This document shows positions 10,733 through 23,620 of a DNA stretch of 64,000 nucleotides, in pieces. The notes beneath the pieces were generated by a model, which did no database searches, was not told the origin of the DNA, and saw only the letters and a program-made list of their open reading frames with translations. Position numbers and translations under genes: made by a program. How positions within the stretch are numbered: the stretch's first letter is position 1; each line of letters begins with the position of its first letter. The DNA lies in the NCBI GenBank assembly GCA_022828595.1, contig JAKGHH010000008.1:1114728-1178727 (forward strand). Direction: 5' to 3'. This DNA is from Nelumbo lutea. Taxonomy: Eukaryota; Streptophyta; Magnoliopsida; Proteales; Nelumbonaceae.

Positions 10733-11669
10733 TGTCCACGGTTCCATCATTCAGTTTTGCTGAATCATTATACATTTCTCACCTCTTCCTGATTCAAGCT
10801 GATTCAAGGATGCTGCGCCTGGAGAGAAAATTGCGAACACGGAAGAAATAAAATCTAGCGGTACCGGCATCCTCTTTGTAAGATAATTTCTTAAAAAGGC
10901 CTTCGTCTTGTCTAATTTGCTGCATCGGTTGATCTTCAAAATCCCTCCTTCAGAGTGAAATACAAAGGTACAAAGAGTAAATAGTTATAGTTAATTCTTT
11001 TTGGAGCTCTCTATTCCTTCTCTGCAATTGACTCCAAAGTTCTCAATCTTGTATATATTATATAGTTATTATTGCAAAACTGAGCTCCAATTACAATAGT
11101 GCTTTATTATTTCCCTTCACAAAATTTTGTTTCTCCAGTCCCTTGACTATGTCCCAGAGAAAATCTCATCTCATCTTCTTCGCCTATAAACCCATCACTG
11201 ATGATGTAGTAGAAATCATGCACGAGTAATATGGACCGTACGGCATCTATTCTTTAAAACACTCGCTAAAAGTAACCACCAATCGGAGGGTGTCTCTTGT
11301 CCTGAATCCTAACCACAATGCATCTTCATATCATCTAATGCCCTTATCCCTCAACTTGCAAGTTCGATCTCGGGAAGTGTCTAGCAGAGTTACTGGACTT
11401 GGTCAAATTGTTAATAAACTTGAACTATGCTCTTAATTTTTATGACATTTTATGACCTGCATTCAAGTATCTGCTTAATGCTTATAGATATTAGTAATAC
11501 GTCAATCCACAAGAATTTCCATTCATATGATTTATTATCGGTTTAAAATAATATATGTAAAATTCTGGTACTGAGCCCAACGTGCCACGAGTCCACTGTT
11601 ATAAATCAATGCCCATGATGAAGGCAAATAATATCTTATACATGTGAAGTGAATCTTACCTATATATTA
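10733..11669. other. SAC 3' UTR and AT-rich intergenic sequence
   Basis: The stretch starts directly after the SAC stop codon and must include its 3' UTR and polyadenylation region; an AAATAAA-like signal is present near 10845. Beyond that I see only AT-rich sequence without a conserved frame. Confidence 0.5.
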
Positions 11670-12230
11670 AAATTTTGTTAATTGCTAAAATCCTAAAACC
11701 TCCCTAATTTTATGGTTGTTGCTGAAACCTCCCCTGAAGTTTTGTAATTGTAATCACCTCTCCCAAACTTTCTATCATGGTTAGAATTCTCTAAAATGAG
11801 ACATGAAAATATCTAAAATATCTAAGCATTTGACCAAAATACCGTAATATGGAAAATATATGATATCTGTAAAACAATTGACCAATAAATTGGAACCATA
11901 GATGTGGTGGCGAATAGTGTCATTTATCAAAATTTATGGGTGGGTTTTGATTGGTCAAAACTTTCCATGCCATATCTTTTCTGCATCATTGATTTTCTCT
12001 TTTATTTTTTATTTTTTGTAAAAATTGTAGGCTTTTTCTATAAAAACCAACCTCAGTGGTAACTACATGGGTATTTTGGATATTTCCATGCCTGGTTTTG
12101 GAAGATTCTAACAGAGGATGCTTGCTTGCAACCCTCAGAAAGTTCAGGGAAGATTATTACAATTATCAAACTTAGAGGAGGTTTTAATAGTGGTATAGAA
12201 CTTAAGGAGGTTTCAGCAATTTATCCTATT
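11670..12230. mobile_element. MITE-like element with long terminal inverted repeats (about 560 bp)
   Basis: The left 150-170 bases (AATTGCTAAAATCC, AAACCTCCC, GTAATTGTAATCACC) reappear as an imperfect inverted copy at the right end (AATTGCTGAAACCTCC when read in reverse, then GTAATAATCTTCCC). No frame of note lies between the arms. The element is a foldback-like non-autonomous DNA transposon by structure; the superfamily was not assigned. Confidence 0.7.
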
Positions 12231-12252
12231 AAATGACACATCATTAATTTAT

Positions 12253-13317
12253 GGGTAAATTATAAAGACCTCCCTGTACCATGGGGTCTGTGACAAAGAC
12301 CCCTTTGTTGATTTAAATAACACTTATTAACAAAATATACAATTAACAGAAGAAGGGGCTCATTATCTCCATGAATAATGAATAAACAGAAAACAGAACT
12401 CCACATATCATCTCAAGGACAAAACAGAAAACCCGTATATTGAAAAGTGTACCAAGTAGGGAAAAGTTGAACATGGCAAACAATGCTTAACAACAGAAAT
12501 ATACCACTTAAAGAACACATATCATCTCAATGATGAAACGCAAAACTAGTATATTGAAAAGAGTAAGGAAAAGTTGAAAATGATAGACAATGCCTAAGAA
12601 CAGAAATCTACATAAAGAGTGTATGCTTTTGTCCTTTAAGCTCCACATCCTTTTAAAAGAAACTGCCACCAAAGATCATCAGCCTATCTACTGCGACTAA
12701 TATTTACACTTCGAAAAGGATTAAGAGACAAAGAAGCAAGAGTTTTAACGACAACTGAGATCCATTAAACAAATGGGGTTATCAAAAGAAAATTAAAAAA
12801 GAAATCAAAAGGAAGGATAGGTAAGCTAATGAGAAAGAAAATCGAGAAAGGTAATGGAAGCATTGGTTTGAGAGAAAAAATTCCCGTGAAGAGCGGACAA
12901 ACGAAAGAGAGAAAATCTGTATGCATTTGCATTATGGGTAAGGCTGCATACATTTATCCCTTTCCATTGAACAAGCCTCATGAATTGGGCTGCCTTACCT
13001 ATTCAAACTAACAAAAAAAGGGTTAAATCTCAATAATTTATCTGTAATGTGGAAGGAGGATTTTGGAGGGGTCAAAGTTCAGGACGAAATTGAAGACGGA
13101 GAAAGAATGAGAGAGGATGGTGTGGGAGGGGAAAAGAAAAGAAAGGAAAAACGATAGGTTAAATAGGTTTTAAGAGAAAAAAAACAAAAAATAAAGAAAA
13201 TAAAAAAAAAGTTTAATGGGGTATTTTGATAATTTAATGCATTCTGTCATCTAACTTAATGGTCAAGGGGAGTCTTTGTCTCATGGTCATAGTACAGGGG
13301 TCTTTGTAATTATCCTA
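12253..13317. mobile_element. TIR element of about 1.07 kb between SAC and RPSA
   Basis: The left end (GGGTAAATTATAAAGACC, CTGTACCATG) and the reversed right end (TAGGATAATTACAAAGACCC, CTGTACTATG) are imperfect inverted repeats of about 50 bp. A direct AATTTAT flanks both sides (12246-12252 and 13318-13324), a likely target duplication. The interior is purine-rich and has only short frames, so it is non-autonomous. The ends resemble those of Mutator-type plant MITEs, but that is a similarity judgement only. Confidence 0.65.
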
Positions 13318-13520
13318 AATTTATATTGAACAAATAAACTTAATTAGATTTAAAAACATGAGTCAGAATTAAGTATACAAACCAACTGTAATGAAATCCA
13401 ATCGTATCAATACATTAGTTTTCATGGGATTTGCTCCAACATCCCACTGAGCATTGGTAATTTCGTAATGGAGATGTTCCTATATGCCAAATATGCATTA
13501 AGGAATTTGTGTTTAAAATT

Positions 13521-14040
13521 TAGAGAATTTCCCATTAGTACCCTGTATTTTGTGCCTGTCACTTCAGTCTCTGAACTTTTAAATGCAACAATTTAGAACC
13601 TGCCATTAATTAGCAGTTAACTTGCAGTTAAATGATATTTGAAAAGGACACAAATCCTTCAACTGTCATTTAATTTTTTTTTTATCAACCATCTAAATGT
13701 TAATAAAAAATTAAGTCACAAATCACTGTTTCCATTCAAGAATGTTGGGGTTATATTTGAGTGGACATTCTAGTAACTCCAACTTTTTTGAATAAAAACA
13801 AGGATTTGGGATTGAAAGTATTAATTTTTTTGTAATAGTTGATAAAAAAAATTAAATGACATTCAAAGGGCATTTGTCTTTTTAAAATGTCACTTAACAG
13901 CTGATTATCAGCTGGTTAATGATAGATACTGGATCATCACATTTTAAAAATTCAGGTAATTAATTATCACATTTTAAAGTTAGACCAAAAGTGACACTAA
14001 ACCCAAAGTGCAAGCTAATAGTCGGAATTTTCCAAAAAAT
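13521..14040. mobile_element. Third MITE-like element with long inverted arms
   Basis: The left arm (AATTTCCCATTAGTACCC, GCAGTTAAATGATATTTG, CAACTGTCATTTAATTTT) is mirrored by the reversed right arm (AATTCCGACTATTAGC, GTTAAGTGACATTTT, GAATGTCATTTAATTTT). The arms together cover most of the 520 bp, giving a near-complete foldback. It has no coding content. Confidence 0.7.
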
Positions 14041-14289
14041 TAAATGCTAGAAGCCAATAATAATAACAATAAGCAATATATTAAACAAAAAAAAAAAGGT
14101 TTTAGTGAGTGACGTTTTACGCATACAAAAAATTCAGCATGTACTTGTCTGTATCCATCTATGGACTATCTGTCCGTTCATTTTTGCCAAGAAAAACTAA
14201 AACCCAGCAAGGGACAATGCATCAAATAATCTGTGCATGACAAGCCTGCCAAATTTCACCCTTCGGAAACATCCGTTAAAAAACAGTTT

Positions 14290-14480
14290 TAAGGGTGTCT
14301 GTTGTGATAATTTCTAGCGTGTCAATTCTCCTTTGTGGTCTATATGCAAGGGTATTTGCACACACGAAATGGAAAACCTGATTGGAATAATGAACGCACG
14401 CGACTGTTGTAATTTGTAACGTGCCAATTCTCATATGCATCGGTATTTGCACACATTAAATGAAAAACCTGATTAACACA
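14290..14480. repeat. Degenerate two-copy tandem repeat of about 105 bp
   Basis: Two copies of a unit containing CGTGTCAATTCTC (or CGTGCCAATTCTC), GGTATTTGCACACA and AAAACCTGATT lie near 14318-14380 and 14418-14478. Smaller repeats of CAATACCAC follow to about 14590. No frame is conserved. Confidence 0.5.
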
Positions 14481-14916
14481 ATTAATGTAAGTGCACGACC
14501 AACCTGATTGACACAATTAATACAATACCACCATTGCATTAATACAATACCACAATTAATGCAAATGATGATTGCACAATACCACACATTATAAATTTAT
14601 CATGGCAAAATGACATTCCAAATTCTTGAAAGAAACTTTCGAAGACAACATATAACCCTCGGTAATCTCCACAAATCCAGCCATGAGACCTTTTACATCA
14701 CCAAAAATAAAAATAAAACAAAAAAACAAAAACGAATAGATTCACCTAAAAATTCAAAAGATTTCGCCAACTACCCATCACAAGCTACATTCTATCAAAA
14801 TTAAGTTCATTCCCTCCACAGCAGAGAATGAAAACGATTGTAAAACATCAATAAATTTTCATGGCAAATCAGATAAAGGTAAGTTCCTAACTAAGGCGTT
14901 CGTAAAACTGTAGATC

Positions 14917-17477
<2,561 letters not shown>

Positions 17478-17495
17478 GGTTTCAGATCAGACAAG

Positions 17496-17518
17496 TTCTC
17501 TCTCTCTCTCTCTCTCTC
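17496..17518. repeat. CT/GA microsatellite in the RPSA 5' leader
   Basis: A run of TC dinucleotides lies about 20 bases before the RPSA start codon, reading as GA repeats in the gene's direction. GA/CT tracts are common in plant 5' UTRs and core promoters. A role here is not shown. Confidence 0.7.
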
Positions 17519-17539
17519 GGAAAATCTACCTCGCCTTTA

Positions 17540-17548
17540 TTAGGGTTT
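17540..17548 (-). promoter_or_regulatory. Telo-box upstream of RPSA
   Basis: On the minus strand the sequence reads AAACCCTAA, about 62 bases before the RPSA start codon. This motif is typical of plant ribosomal-protein gene promoters and 5' leaders. It fits coordinated expression in dividing cells. Confidence 0.6.
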
Positions 17549-18204
17549 TCTCCGGTTTTAGTTGAAGAAACCCTTGCTCTCTCAAGAATGAAGTGGCGCC
17601 GCAGAGCCAGAAAGGAAATCGGCGACTTCACTTCGCCCCTATTAAGGGAAGGGTTCGTGATATCGTGGTCCTCTTTAGGTCTTATACTCCTTAAACTACG
17701 ACCGTTGGATTGACACCTTTTATAAAATGTGGAACTGATAAGATGTACTGAATCTCCACCGTTATTGTAGTATCCACAGTAAAATAAGACAAAAGATTCT
17801 CAATCACTGGTGCTTGTACATGTGAAAATCCGTACCCAACAGTTTCAAATGTTTGGTTTGATTTTCATAGAAAAAAATATATATAAGAGAGGAACAGAAG
17901 GTTGAGTTGACAAACTTTATAAAATTTCTCACTATTCCACTCTAAATTTCAAACACATCCTAAACCCGAGAACTGCACGGATGGACATCCTTATCAACTT
18001 TGGGGGCTTGAGAAAAAAAAGGAAACTTTGGGGGCTTAGCATCAATACCCAAAATACAGGGTGATTGATAATCTGCAATTTATCAAAAATGTGGTAAATA
18101 AACCCTAATGGGGTATGTGAAGACAAAAGCCTTTGCTAAATTTTGATTGCATTGAGCTGCTTTCAAGAAACTACAAAAATTACTATGCATTTGTGAGTGT
18201 TTTT

Positions 18205-18425
18205 AGGACATGGATAGATGTAAATCGGGTTGTTTTGGGCCGCGCAAAGTATGGGCCGTGTTGTATCAGTTCATGGGTCATTTCAGGTTTTCTTGGGATA
18301 ATTTGGGGTTGGCTCGGTATGGCCCACAGCTTGAACTTGCATAGACCTGTGCCATGGGTTGGGCTGGTCCATGGGCCGAGCCTTGGACTAGATCGGATTG
18401 TGGACCAGGTGAAGCTATGAGAGGC
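18205..18425. repeat. GC-richer dispersed repeat, same family start as 21805-22258
   Basis: It begins TAGATGTAAATCGGGTTG, nearly the same as TAGGTGTAAATCGGGTTG at 21811. It is rich in GGGCC and CATGGG words that stand out from AT-rich surroundings. The open frame at 18133-18420 has no recognisable domain and is taken as chance. The right end is unclear. Confidence 0.4.
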
Positions 18426-18988
18426 CTATTTAAAAAAATTAAAAAAAAAGTTAAAATTTTTATTTTATAGATATTTTTATGTATACAATAATTAAATAAA
18501 ATAGTATAATATAATTACATGACCCACGTATTATCATGCCAGGGCGGCCCCATTTACAACTCTCACATGATATGATGTTTTGAGTTGGGATCCATATGGA
18601 AATATCTGAGTTGGTGAAAATCCAAAAAGTCAATATGGGCGTTTCAAATGCCAGAATCATGACTTCTTAAAGCTAATTTAAATAGCTTATTTGGAACACC
18701 AAGGATCAACCAAAGTGATTCAATTAACACAGTTCGCCCCAAAATGTAAAAGCCATCTCAACTGGTGCCTTAGTTTCAATGGAAAGTTGATTACATGACT
18801 AAACAAAAGTATAATGGGGCTTTCCAGGTTTTTGAGTGAAAGGTGAATGTTGAGGAAACAAAACAAAAAAAAAAAAAGGTTCTTAAAATAAACCCAACTG
18901 AATGGGCCTTAGAAACGAAGGGATACCATGTGACCATTTCAACTACTCCATCACCAATTCAATTTCGATGCAGGCCACATTAAGTGGT

Positions 18989-19214
18989 TGTTTGGGAGTG
19001 TTTATAATATATGTATTTTGAAAACTATGTGGCAGGCCAGTACAAGGGCAGAAATGTAATAAGCATTTTTTTTTAAAAAGTGCTTGAAAAAACTTGAGCT
19101 TATTCAAAACGTGCTTATTTCCTGAAAAAAAAAATAAATACATATTTTGGCTTATTTCCCAGACACATATATAAGTGCTAAGCACTTTTTCCAAGTAAGT
19201 ACTTAAAAACAAAC
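18989..19214. mobile_element. Short MITE-like repeat (TGTTTGGGAGT ends)
   Basis: The start TGTTTGGGAGTGTTTATAAT and the end, read in reverse (GTTTGTTTTTAAGTACTT), match the ends of the better preserved copy at 60220-60545. Both share inner CTTATTT and AAGTGCTT words. Related AAGTACTTATT pieces occur at 19320-19440, 19810-19935 and 21660-21790, so this stretch is a cluster of the family. Confidence 0.5.
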
Positions 19215-20059
19215 TGTCCCAATAAGAAACTCACAACTTCCTTAATAACTTATTTACTAAAAGACTGAATAAGTCCTCCTGTTCATTTCATTATTAACCA
19301 AACACAGCGTTTAGAAAATGAGTGTTTGTTTTGAAGTACTTATTCAAATAAATAGTGGTGTTTTCTCAAACCATTTATATTTATTTTAAGTACTTATTTG
19401 TGTTGCAGTTTTTTGTAAGCTATTTATCCTATAAATACTTATATTTATGGAAATGACAATTATGGCCCTAAATAGGAGACATTCAAGATTCAAAAATAGA
19501 TTAATAAAGAGTTAGAAAATTAGTAAAATAAATGATTTAAAGCTGACTATTATAGTAGAAGCCACCGGCTAGGGCCGATTGGGTGCTAGATATAAAAAAC
19601 CAAACCAAAGCAGGGCAAACATGATATATAGAAAGGGATAGATGTAATAGAATATCAGAGGGAAAAAAAAAAAAAAAAAAGAAAAAAGAAAGTTAAACAG
19701 TGGGGTTTCACAAACATGATCATGGGATTCCACGATAGTCACCACTGTTACAAGTTAGCATTCATGGAGAGAAAACGATAGTATTTTATTGACTTTTTGA
19801 AGATGGGACAGTCCTCAGAAAATAAGTGTTTTTTACAAGTTTTTATTTTCACTTATTGTGTGGTCCTAACACTTAAAGTGCTTATTTACCAAACATGAAT
19901 AATAATTACTTATTCAAATAAATATTTATTTAGGTCTGCCTCTATTTTCAAAAGGATGATAAAAACCCTATCATTTTTTCTCCATTAAAGGTTAATTTGC
20001 AGCAATGACGACTGTTGTGGAATCTAATATCATGTTCATGAAAAACTCTATTTTTTGGC
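19215..20059. other. AT-rich intergenic sequence with further MITE pieces
   Basis: Apart from fragments of the AAGTACTTATT repeat family and a poly-A run at 19662-19680, I see no gene or structured feature here. Confidence 0.5.
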
Positions 20060-20568
20060 AAAATTCTTAAACAACCACTATGGTCTAATTAATTTATTAT
20101 CTATACCCCTACTGTTTACATATAATTTTTTTTTAACTCAATTTTACCCTTTGTCACTCTCCCTCTCCCTTCTTTTTTTCCACTTCTATCGTCTTCTTCC
20201 AGCAAATCAAACTGGTTCTTCCCCTTAGTTCTCTCTCCCCTGTTTCAACACCACCGCTCGTTGGAGCAACGGACCCTCCACCTTCGGCCCTCTCACTCCC
20301 TACTTCAGCACGAACTCCCTCTTAGAGGTTGTAGTAGCGAACGACATACCACATCTCAGATCCCACCTAAGATCCAACAAGCCTGCAAAGCCACTTGGTT
20401 TGTAGACAGTTGCACAACCACTATAGCTCAGTCATCGTTCCAGACACCTGTTGCCAGGTCGCCGCTCTTCCCAACGGAAAAAGGGTATTTTGGGATCATA
20501 AAGTGCTCTCTCTCTATCTATCTATCTCTCTCCTCTTCCCCTTCGTTCTCTCTCCCTTATGTACTCCC

Positions 20569-20941
20569 TACGAGAGCCAGAAGCATCGAGATTGGAATAC
20601 CTTCGGCCAATACCTAAAGAACCACATGCATCCACTATCGCTCTCCAGGTGCAGCGGCTGAGGTATCTCGATCAATTAGGGAAGACCAAAGTCCACACCC
20701 AAATGTGCCCCTTCTTTGGCCACCCGAATCCCCTTGCACTGTGTCCATGCCCACACCGTCATGCTTGGGGAATCCTAAATGCTCTCATCGACGTCTCCGA
20801 GCTGCCTTTGAGGAGCACGGTGGAAAGCTGGAAGCCAATCCATTTGGTGCCTAAGCAGTGAGGTTCGTGAGTTGCAGGAGCACGGTGGAAAGCTGGAAGC
20901 CAATCCATTTGGTGCCTAATAGAAGAAGCGGAAGCGCCCAT
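20569..20941 (+). pseudogene. ALOG-domain (LSH/G1-type) transcription factor pseudogene
   Basis: Three frames together spell the ALOG DNA-binding domain: [18 protein letters not shown] and LSLSRCSG (20569-20661), [12 protein letters not shown] and [11 protein letters not shown] (20660-20760), then [19 protein letters not shown] (about 20793-20853). A piece like EVRELQ follows, then the basic tail KKRKRP with a stop near 20941. Segments after SRCSG and before KKRKRP are missing, and frameshifts and stops occur, so it is dead. ALOG proteins are plant nuclear regulators of meristem and organ development. The coding part has no introns, as in typical ALOG genes, so retroposition cannot be told from DNA capture. 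Confidence 0.85.
20811..20919 (+). repeat. 44-bp direct repeat inside the ALOG pseudogene
   Basis: The units 20811-20854 and 20876-20919 are identical as far as I can read and encode the [14 protein letters not shown] segment of the ALOG domain. The 21 bases between them derive from the region that normally follows. Such a duplication suggests slippage or end-joining repair after the copy lost function. Confidence 0.85.
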
Positions 20942-21804
20942 AACAGAGGAGAAGAAAAAGTCAGTTTTGTGTTGTGATGTTGATGCCCAGTTCTGATTCT
21001 CTCTCAGATTTGAGTATCTTTCACATTTGGAGATTCCAAAGTTTTGGAACTGCTCGGAGATTTCCAATTTCTATCCGCCGATCTTGGGAAGCTTCTCTCT
21101 GCAACGGGGCCCTTCTTGGCCTTCTTCTTCTTCGTTGCCCTTTTCCTCTCACTGTCATACACCAATCATGCAGAAGTTGCAGCGACAAACGTCAAATTGA
21201 ACTTAAGGGCAAAATGGGCATTTTAGCCCCTCCGTCAATATTTAACGACAATTGGTAATTTTTTGGAACAGTAAGAGTAGTCTTAGACAATGGTTAAATA
21301 AGAAGGGTATACTTAGTGCGAAAACATAAAAATAGTTTAAAAAATTTGTCCCTTTTTATTTTTATATTTTCTCTATTCTCACTATTTCTCCCATACCTTT
21401 TTTTCCTATCTTCCGTTGATCATTTGGGTTCTAACGCTCTATTTTGCAGCTTTTGCTTTGATTCTTCAGATCTAGCAACCAATCAACCCTAGCCTTCTAC
21501 AGTCCTACTATAATAGTGAGTTTTGAATAATTTATTTACTATTTTCTATCTCTTTATTCATATTCTTTTTTTTTATCAATTTATTTATATACTTTTTGAA
21601 TCTTGAATGTTTTCCAAGTAGAAGTTAGGGCTATAATTATTATTTCTGCAAATATAATATTTTATGGGATAAACAATTTATCAAACACTACAACACAAGT
21701 AACTACTTAAAATCAATAATAAGTGATTTTAGAAAAGGCCTCTCAAACACTAATAAGTACTTATTTCTAACACACTTATTTTCCAAACATAGCCTATGAC
21801 TCCT

Positions 21805-22258
21805 CTGTATAGGTGTAAATCGGGTTGTGCCGCCTGTGTCGGGCACAACATAATTGTATGAGCAATGTTGGGCTTGGGGTTTCAGGTCCGTAGGCCGGGC
21901 CGGCATGCTCATATATATTTGTATATATTTATATATAATAGATAGTATATTATAAATTATAATTATATAATAATATATAGTATATAATATATTAATAAAA
22001 TAAACAATTATTTTCAATTTTATTATATTATTTTATTGAATTATTGTATACATCAAAATTCATATAAAATAAAAATTTTAAGATTTTTTCAATTTTATTT
22101 AAATAAATAGCTTTGGCCCAATCCACAGTCTGGCCTAAAAGGCTCAGCCCATGAACCAGCCTGGCCCGTAGCACGGCATGGCACAAGCCTGTGTGGACTC
22201 GGGCCGTGGGTCGTGCCATGCCAGCCCAGTGAGGCCCGTTTTATAGCTCTACGCCTCT
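21805..22258. mobile_element. Small TIR repeat (GGTGTAAATCGGGTT ends)
   Basis: The left end TAGGTGTAAATCGGGTT is partly mirrored by the reversed right end TAGAGCTATAAAACGGGCC. The interior has a (TATA)-rich core at 21905-22000 and GC-rich GGCC words on both sides, a layout common in non-autonomous hAT-like elements. Superfamily and target duplication are not settled. Confidence 0.45.
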
Positions 22259-23011
22259 ACAAACCCCTAAATAAATAGAAAAAAGAAAAGATAATCTCTG
22301 CTAACTTATAATGTTATGCCTTGTTGAAGTTACAAATTGGCATTGTTTTAAGTATTTACTTTCTAAACCATTTTTACCAGCCTTTTCTTATTAATAATTG
22401 ATGGTGCGCAATCCAGCCGGTCCTAGCTGTCGACGACCTTGCCTCTGATTGGAGCAACGGGAAGCCTGAAACGAAGAAGATGAGGGAACTCCGGAGGGAA
22501 CTCGGTGAGATTGCTCTGAAGCTCAAGTTAGTATTCTGATGAACTTACAATTTATCTATAATTTTTTAGGACTTTAGCATGGATTTTTATGCCGGTTTTA
22601 TTAATTTTTGCCTTAATTTAGCTTAATGCTAAGAATAAGTTCATGGATAATTAATCCAAGAAAAGTAAGGAAAAAGGCAAGAAAATAAGGTTCAAAAAGA
22701 CCAATTTCAGTCCAGCTCGGTCGTGGAAGCAAGAGAGAGCACTTCGGCCCAAGAAGAGCAAGTGAATTCCTTGAGAAAACCCAAGAAAATAAAGCCTAGC
22801 TATGAGTAGAATTCGGCCCAGCAAGGAAGGTCCATTATCAGCCCAAAAGAGCAGCTCAATGTATAGCTATCATGTGCTAAGAGAGAGCCTAAGTGCAGCC
22901 CAAATAGCAGCCATTAGGAGGCTTTCAAGAGAGCTCTAGAAAGTTCAAGAAAGGGGTGTAATACACCCCATTCTAGAGGCTTCAAGAAGGGGCAAGAGCC
23001 CCCTTGAAAAA

Positions 23012-23020
23012 CTATATAAG
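23012..23020 (+). promoter_or_regulatory. TATA box of the solo LTR
   Basis: CTATATAAG lies about 475 bases into the LTR, a normal place for the U3 promoter. A transcript would start near 23045 and run through the hairpin-rich section at 23364-23620. Confidence 0.6.
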
Positions 23021-23363
23021 GAGGCCTCTAGGAGGGGGGAGAGGTGTTCAATTGCTTGAGAGGAAGGCTCTCCCACTCTTAGAGGTTCAAGACAAGGAAG
23101 TTCAAGACAAGCAAGCTAGAAGAGAAGGTGAGTTCGAATTGAGGGTTTGTGATTCAAAGATCTTTTGTAATAAATCAATTGTAGTTCATTCTCTTTTGAT
23201 TCGAATTCAGTTTCTTTGTTATATTTTCTTTATTCTTTCTCCTTTTTTTCCAGTCTTCCTTGATGTAATTTAGCTTGTAAAATTTCAGTTCAGCAATCTA
23301 ATTTTTTTTTATTCATTCAAATGGTCATGAATTGTACTTGAATTTCTTGAATAAGGGTGTTAT

Positions 23364-23620
23364 TGTAGATTAATTCGGTCAACTAACCTTCAAAACTCAT
23401 ATCTGAATTCTCAGATCTGAGATTGCAAGATCTGAATTGCTTGAAAGAGAATTCAGATATGCAATTTTCAGATTGGCCGAATTAATCTACAGCTTGGAAT
23501 TCCTAGAGTGCTTGAGAGAGACTCTAGGAATTCAGATCTACTATTCAAGAACTGAATTGAGTGCAAGGTTAGAGATAACTTGCACAATTCAGTTGGTGAT
23601 CAATTCAGATTTGAATTGAT
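23364..23620 (+). repeat. Series of four hairpins in the solo LTR
   Basis: Stem 1 pairs 23364-23380 with 23475-23491 (one mismatch), and inside it 23398-23412 pairs perfectly with 23447-23461. Stem 2 pairs 23497-23509 with 23521-23533 (13 bp perfect, 11-base loop). Stem 3 pairs 23550-23570 with 23577-23594 (two extra bases). Stem 4 pairs 23599-23607 with 23612-23620 (9 bp perfect). The arms reuse GAATTC- and CAATTCAG-type words. Confidence 0.85.

Larger units (their letters stand above)
20060..21330 (+). mobile_element. Putative Pack-type TIR element carrying a captured host gene piece
   Basis: The GC-richer interior (about 20150-21200) is framed by AT-rich ends that look like degenerate inverted copies. 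The left has TTCTTAAACAACCAC, CCCCTACTGTTT and CAATTTTACCCTTT; the reversed right has TTTTTTAAACTATTT, CTCTTACTGTTCC and CCCATTTTGCCCTT. The interior contains the broken ALOG copy at 20569-20941 and other unrecognised sequence. A Pack-MULE-like capture is the favoured reading. A plain pseudogene between unrelated repeats is the alternative, since no clean target duplication was found. Confidence 0.4.

Noticed and set aside
18133..18420. 95-codon plus-strand frame rich in tryptophan and glycine
   Set aside because: It lies in a GGGCC-rich dispersed repeat related to 21805-22258 and has no domain or splice context.
21703..22017. Tyrosine/isoleucine-rich minus-strand frame
   Set aside because: It is a translation of TATA-type low-complexity DNA in the core of a small TIR repeat.
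23437..23619. 60-codon frame inside the solo LTR
   Set aside because: It simply translates the hairpin arms and has no protein features.
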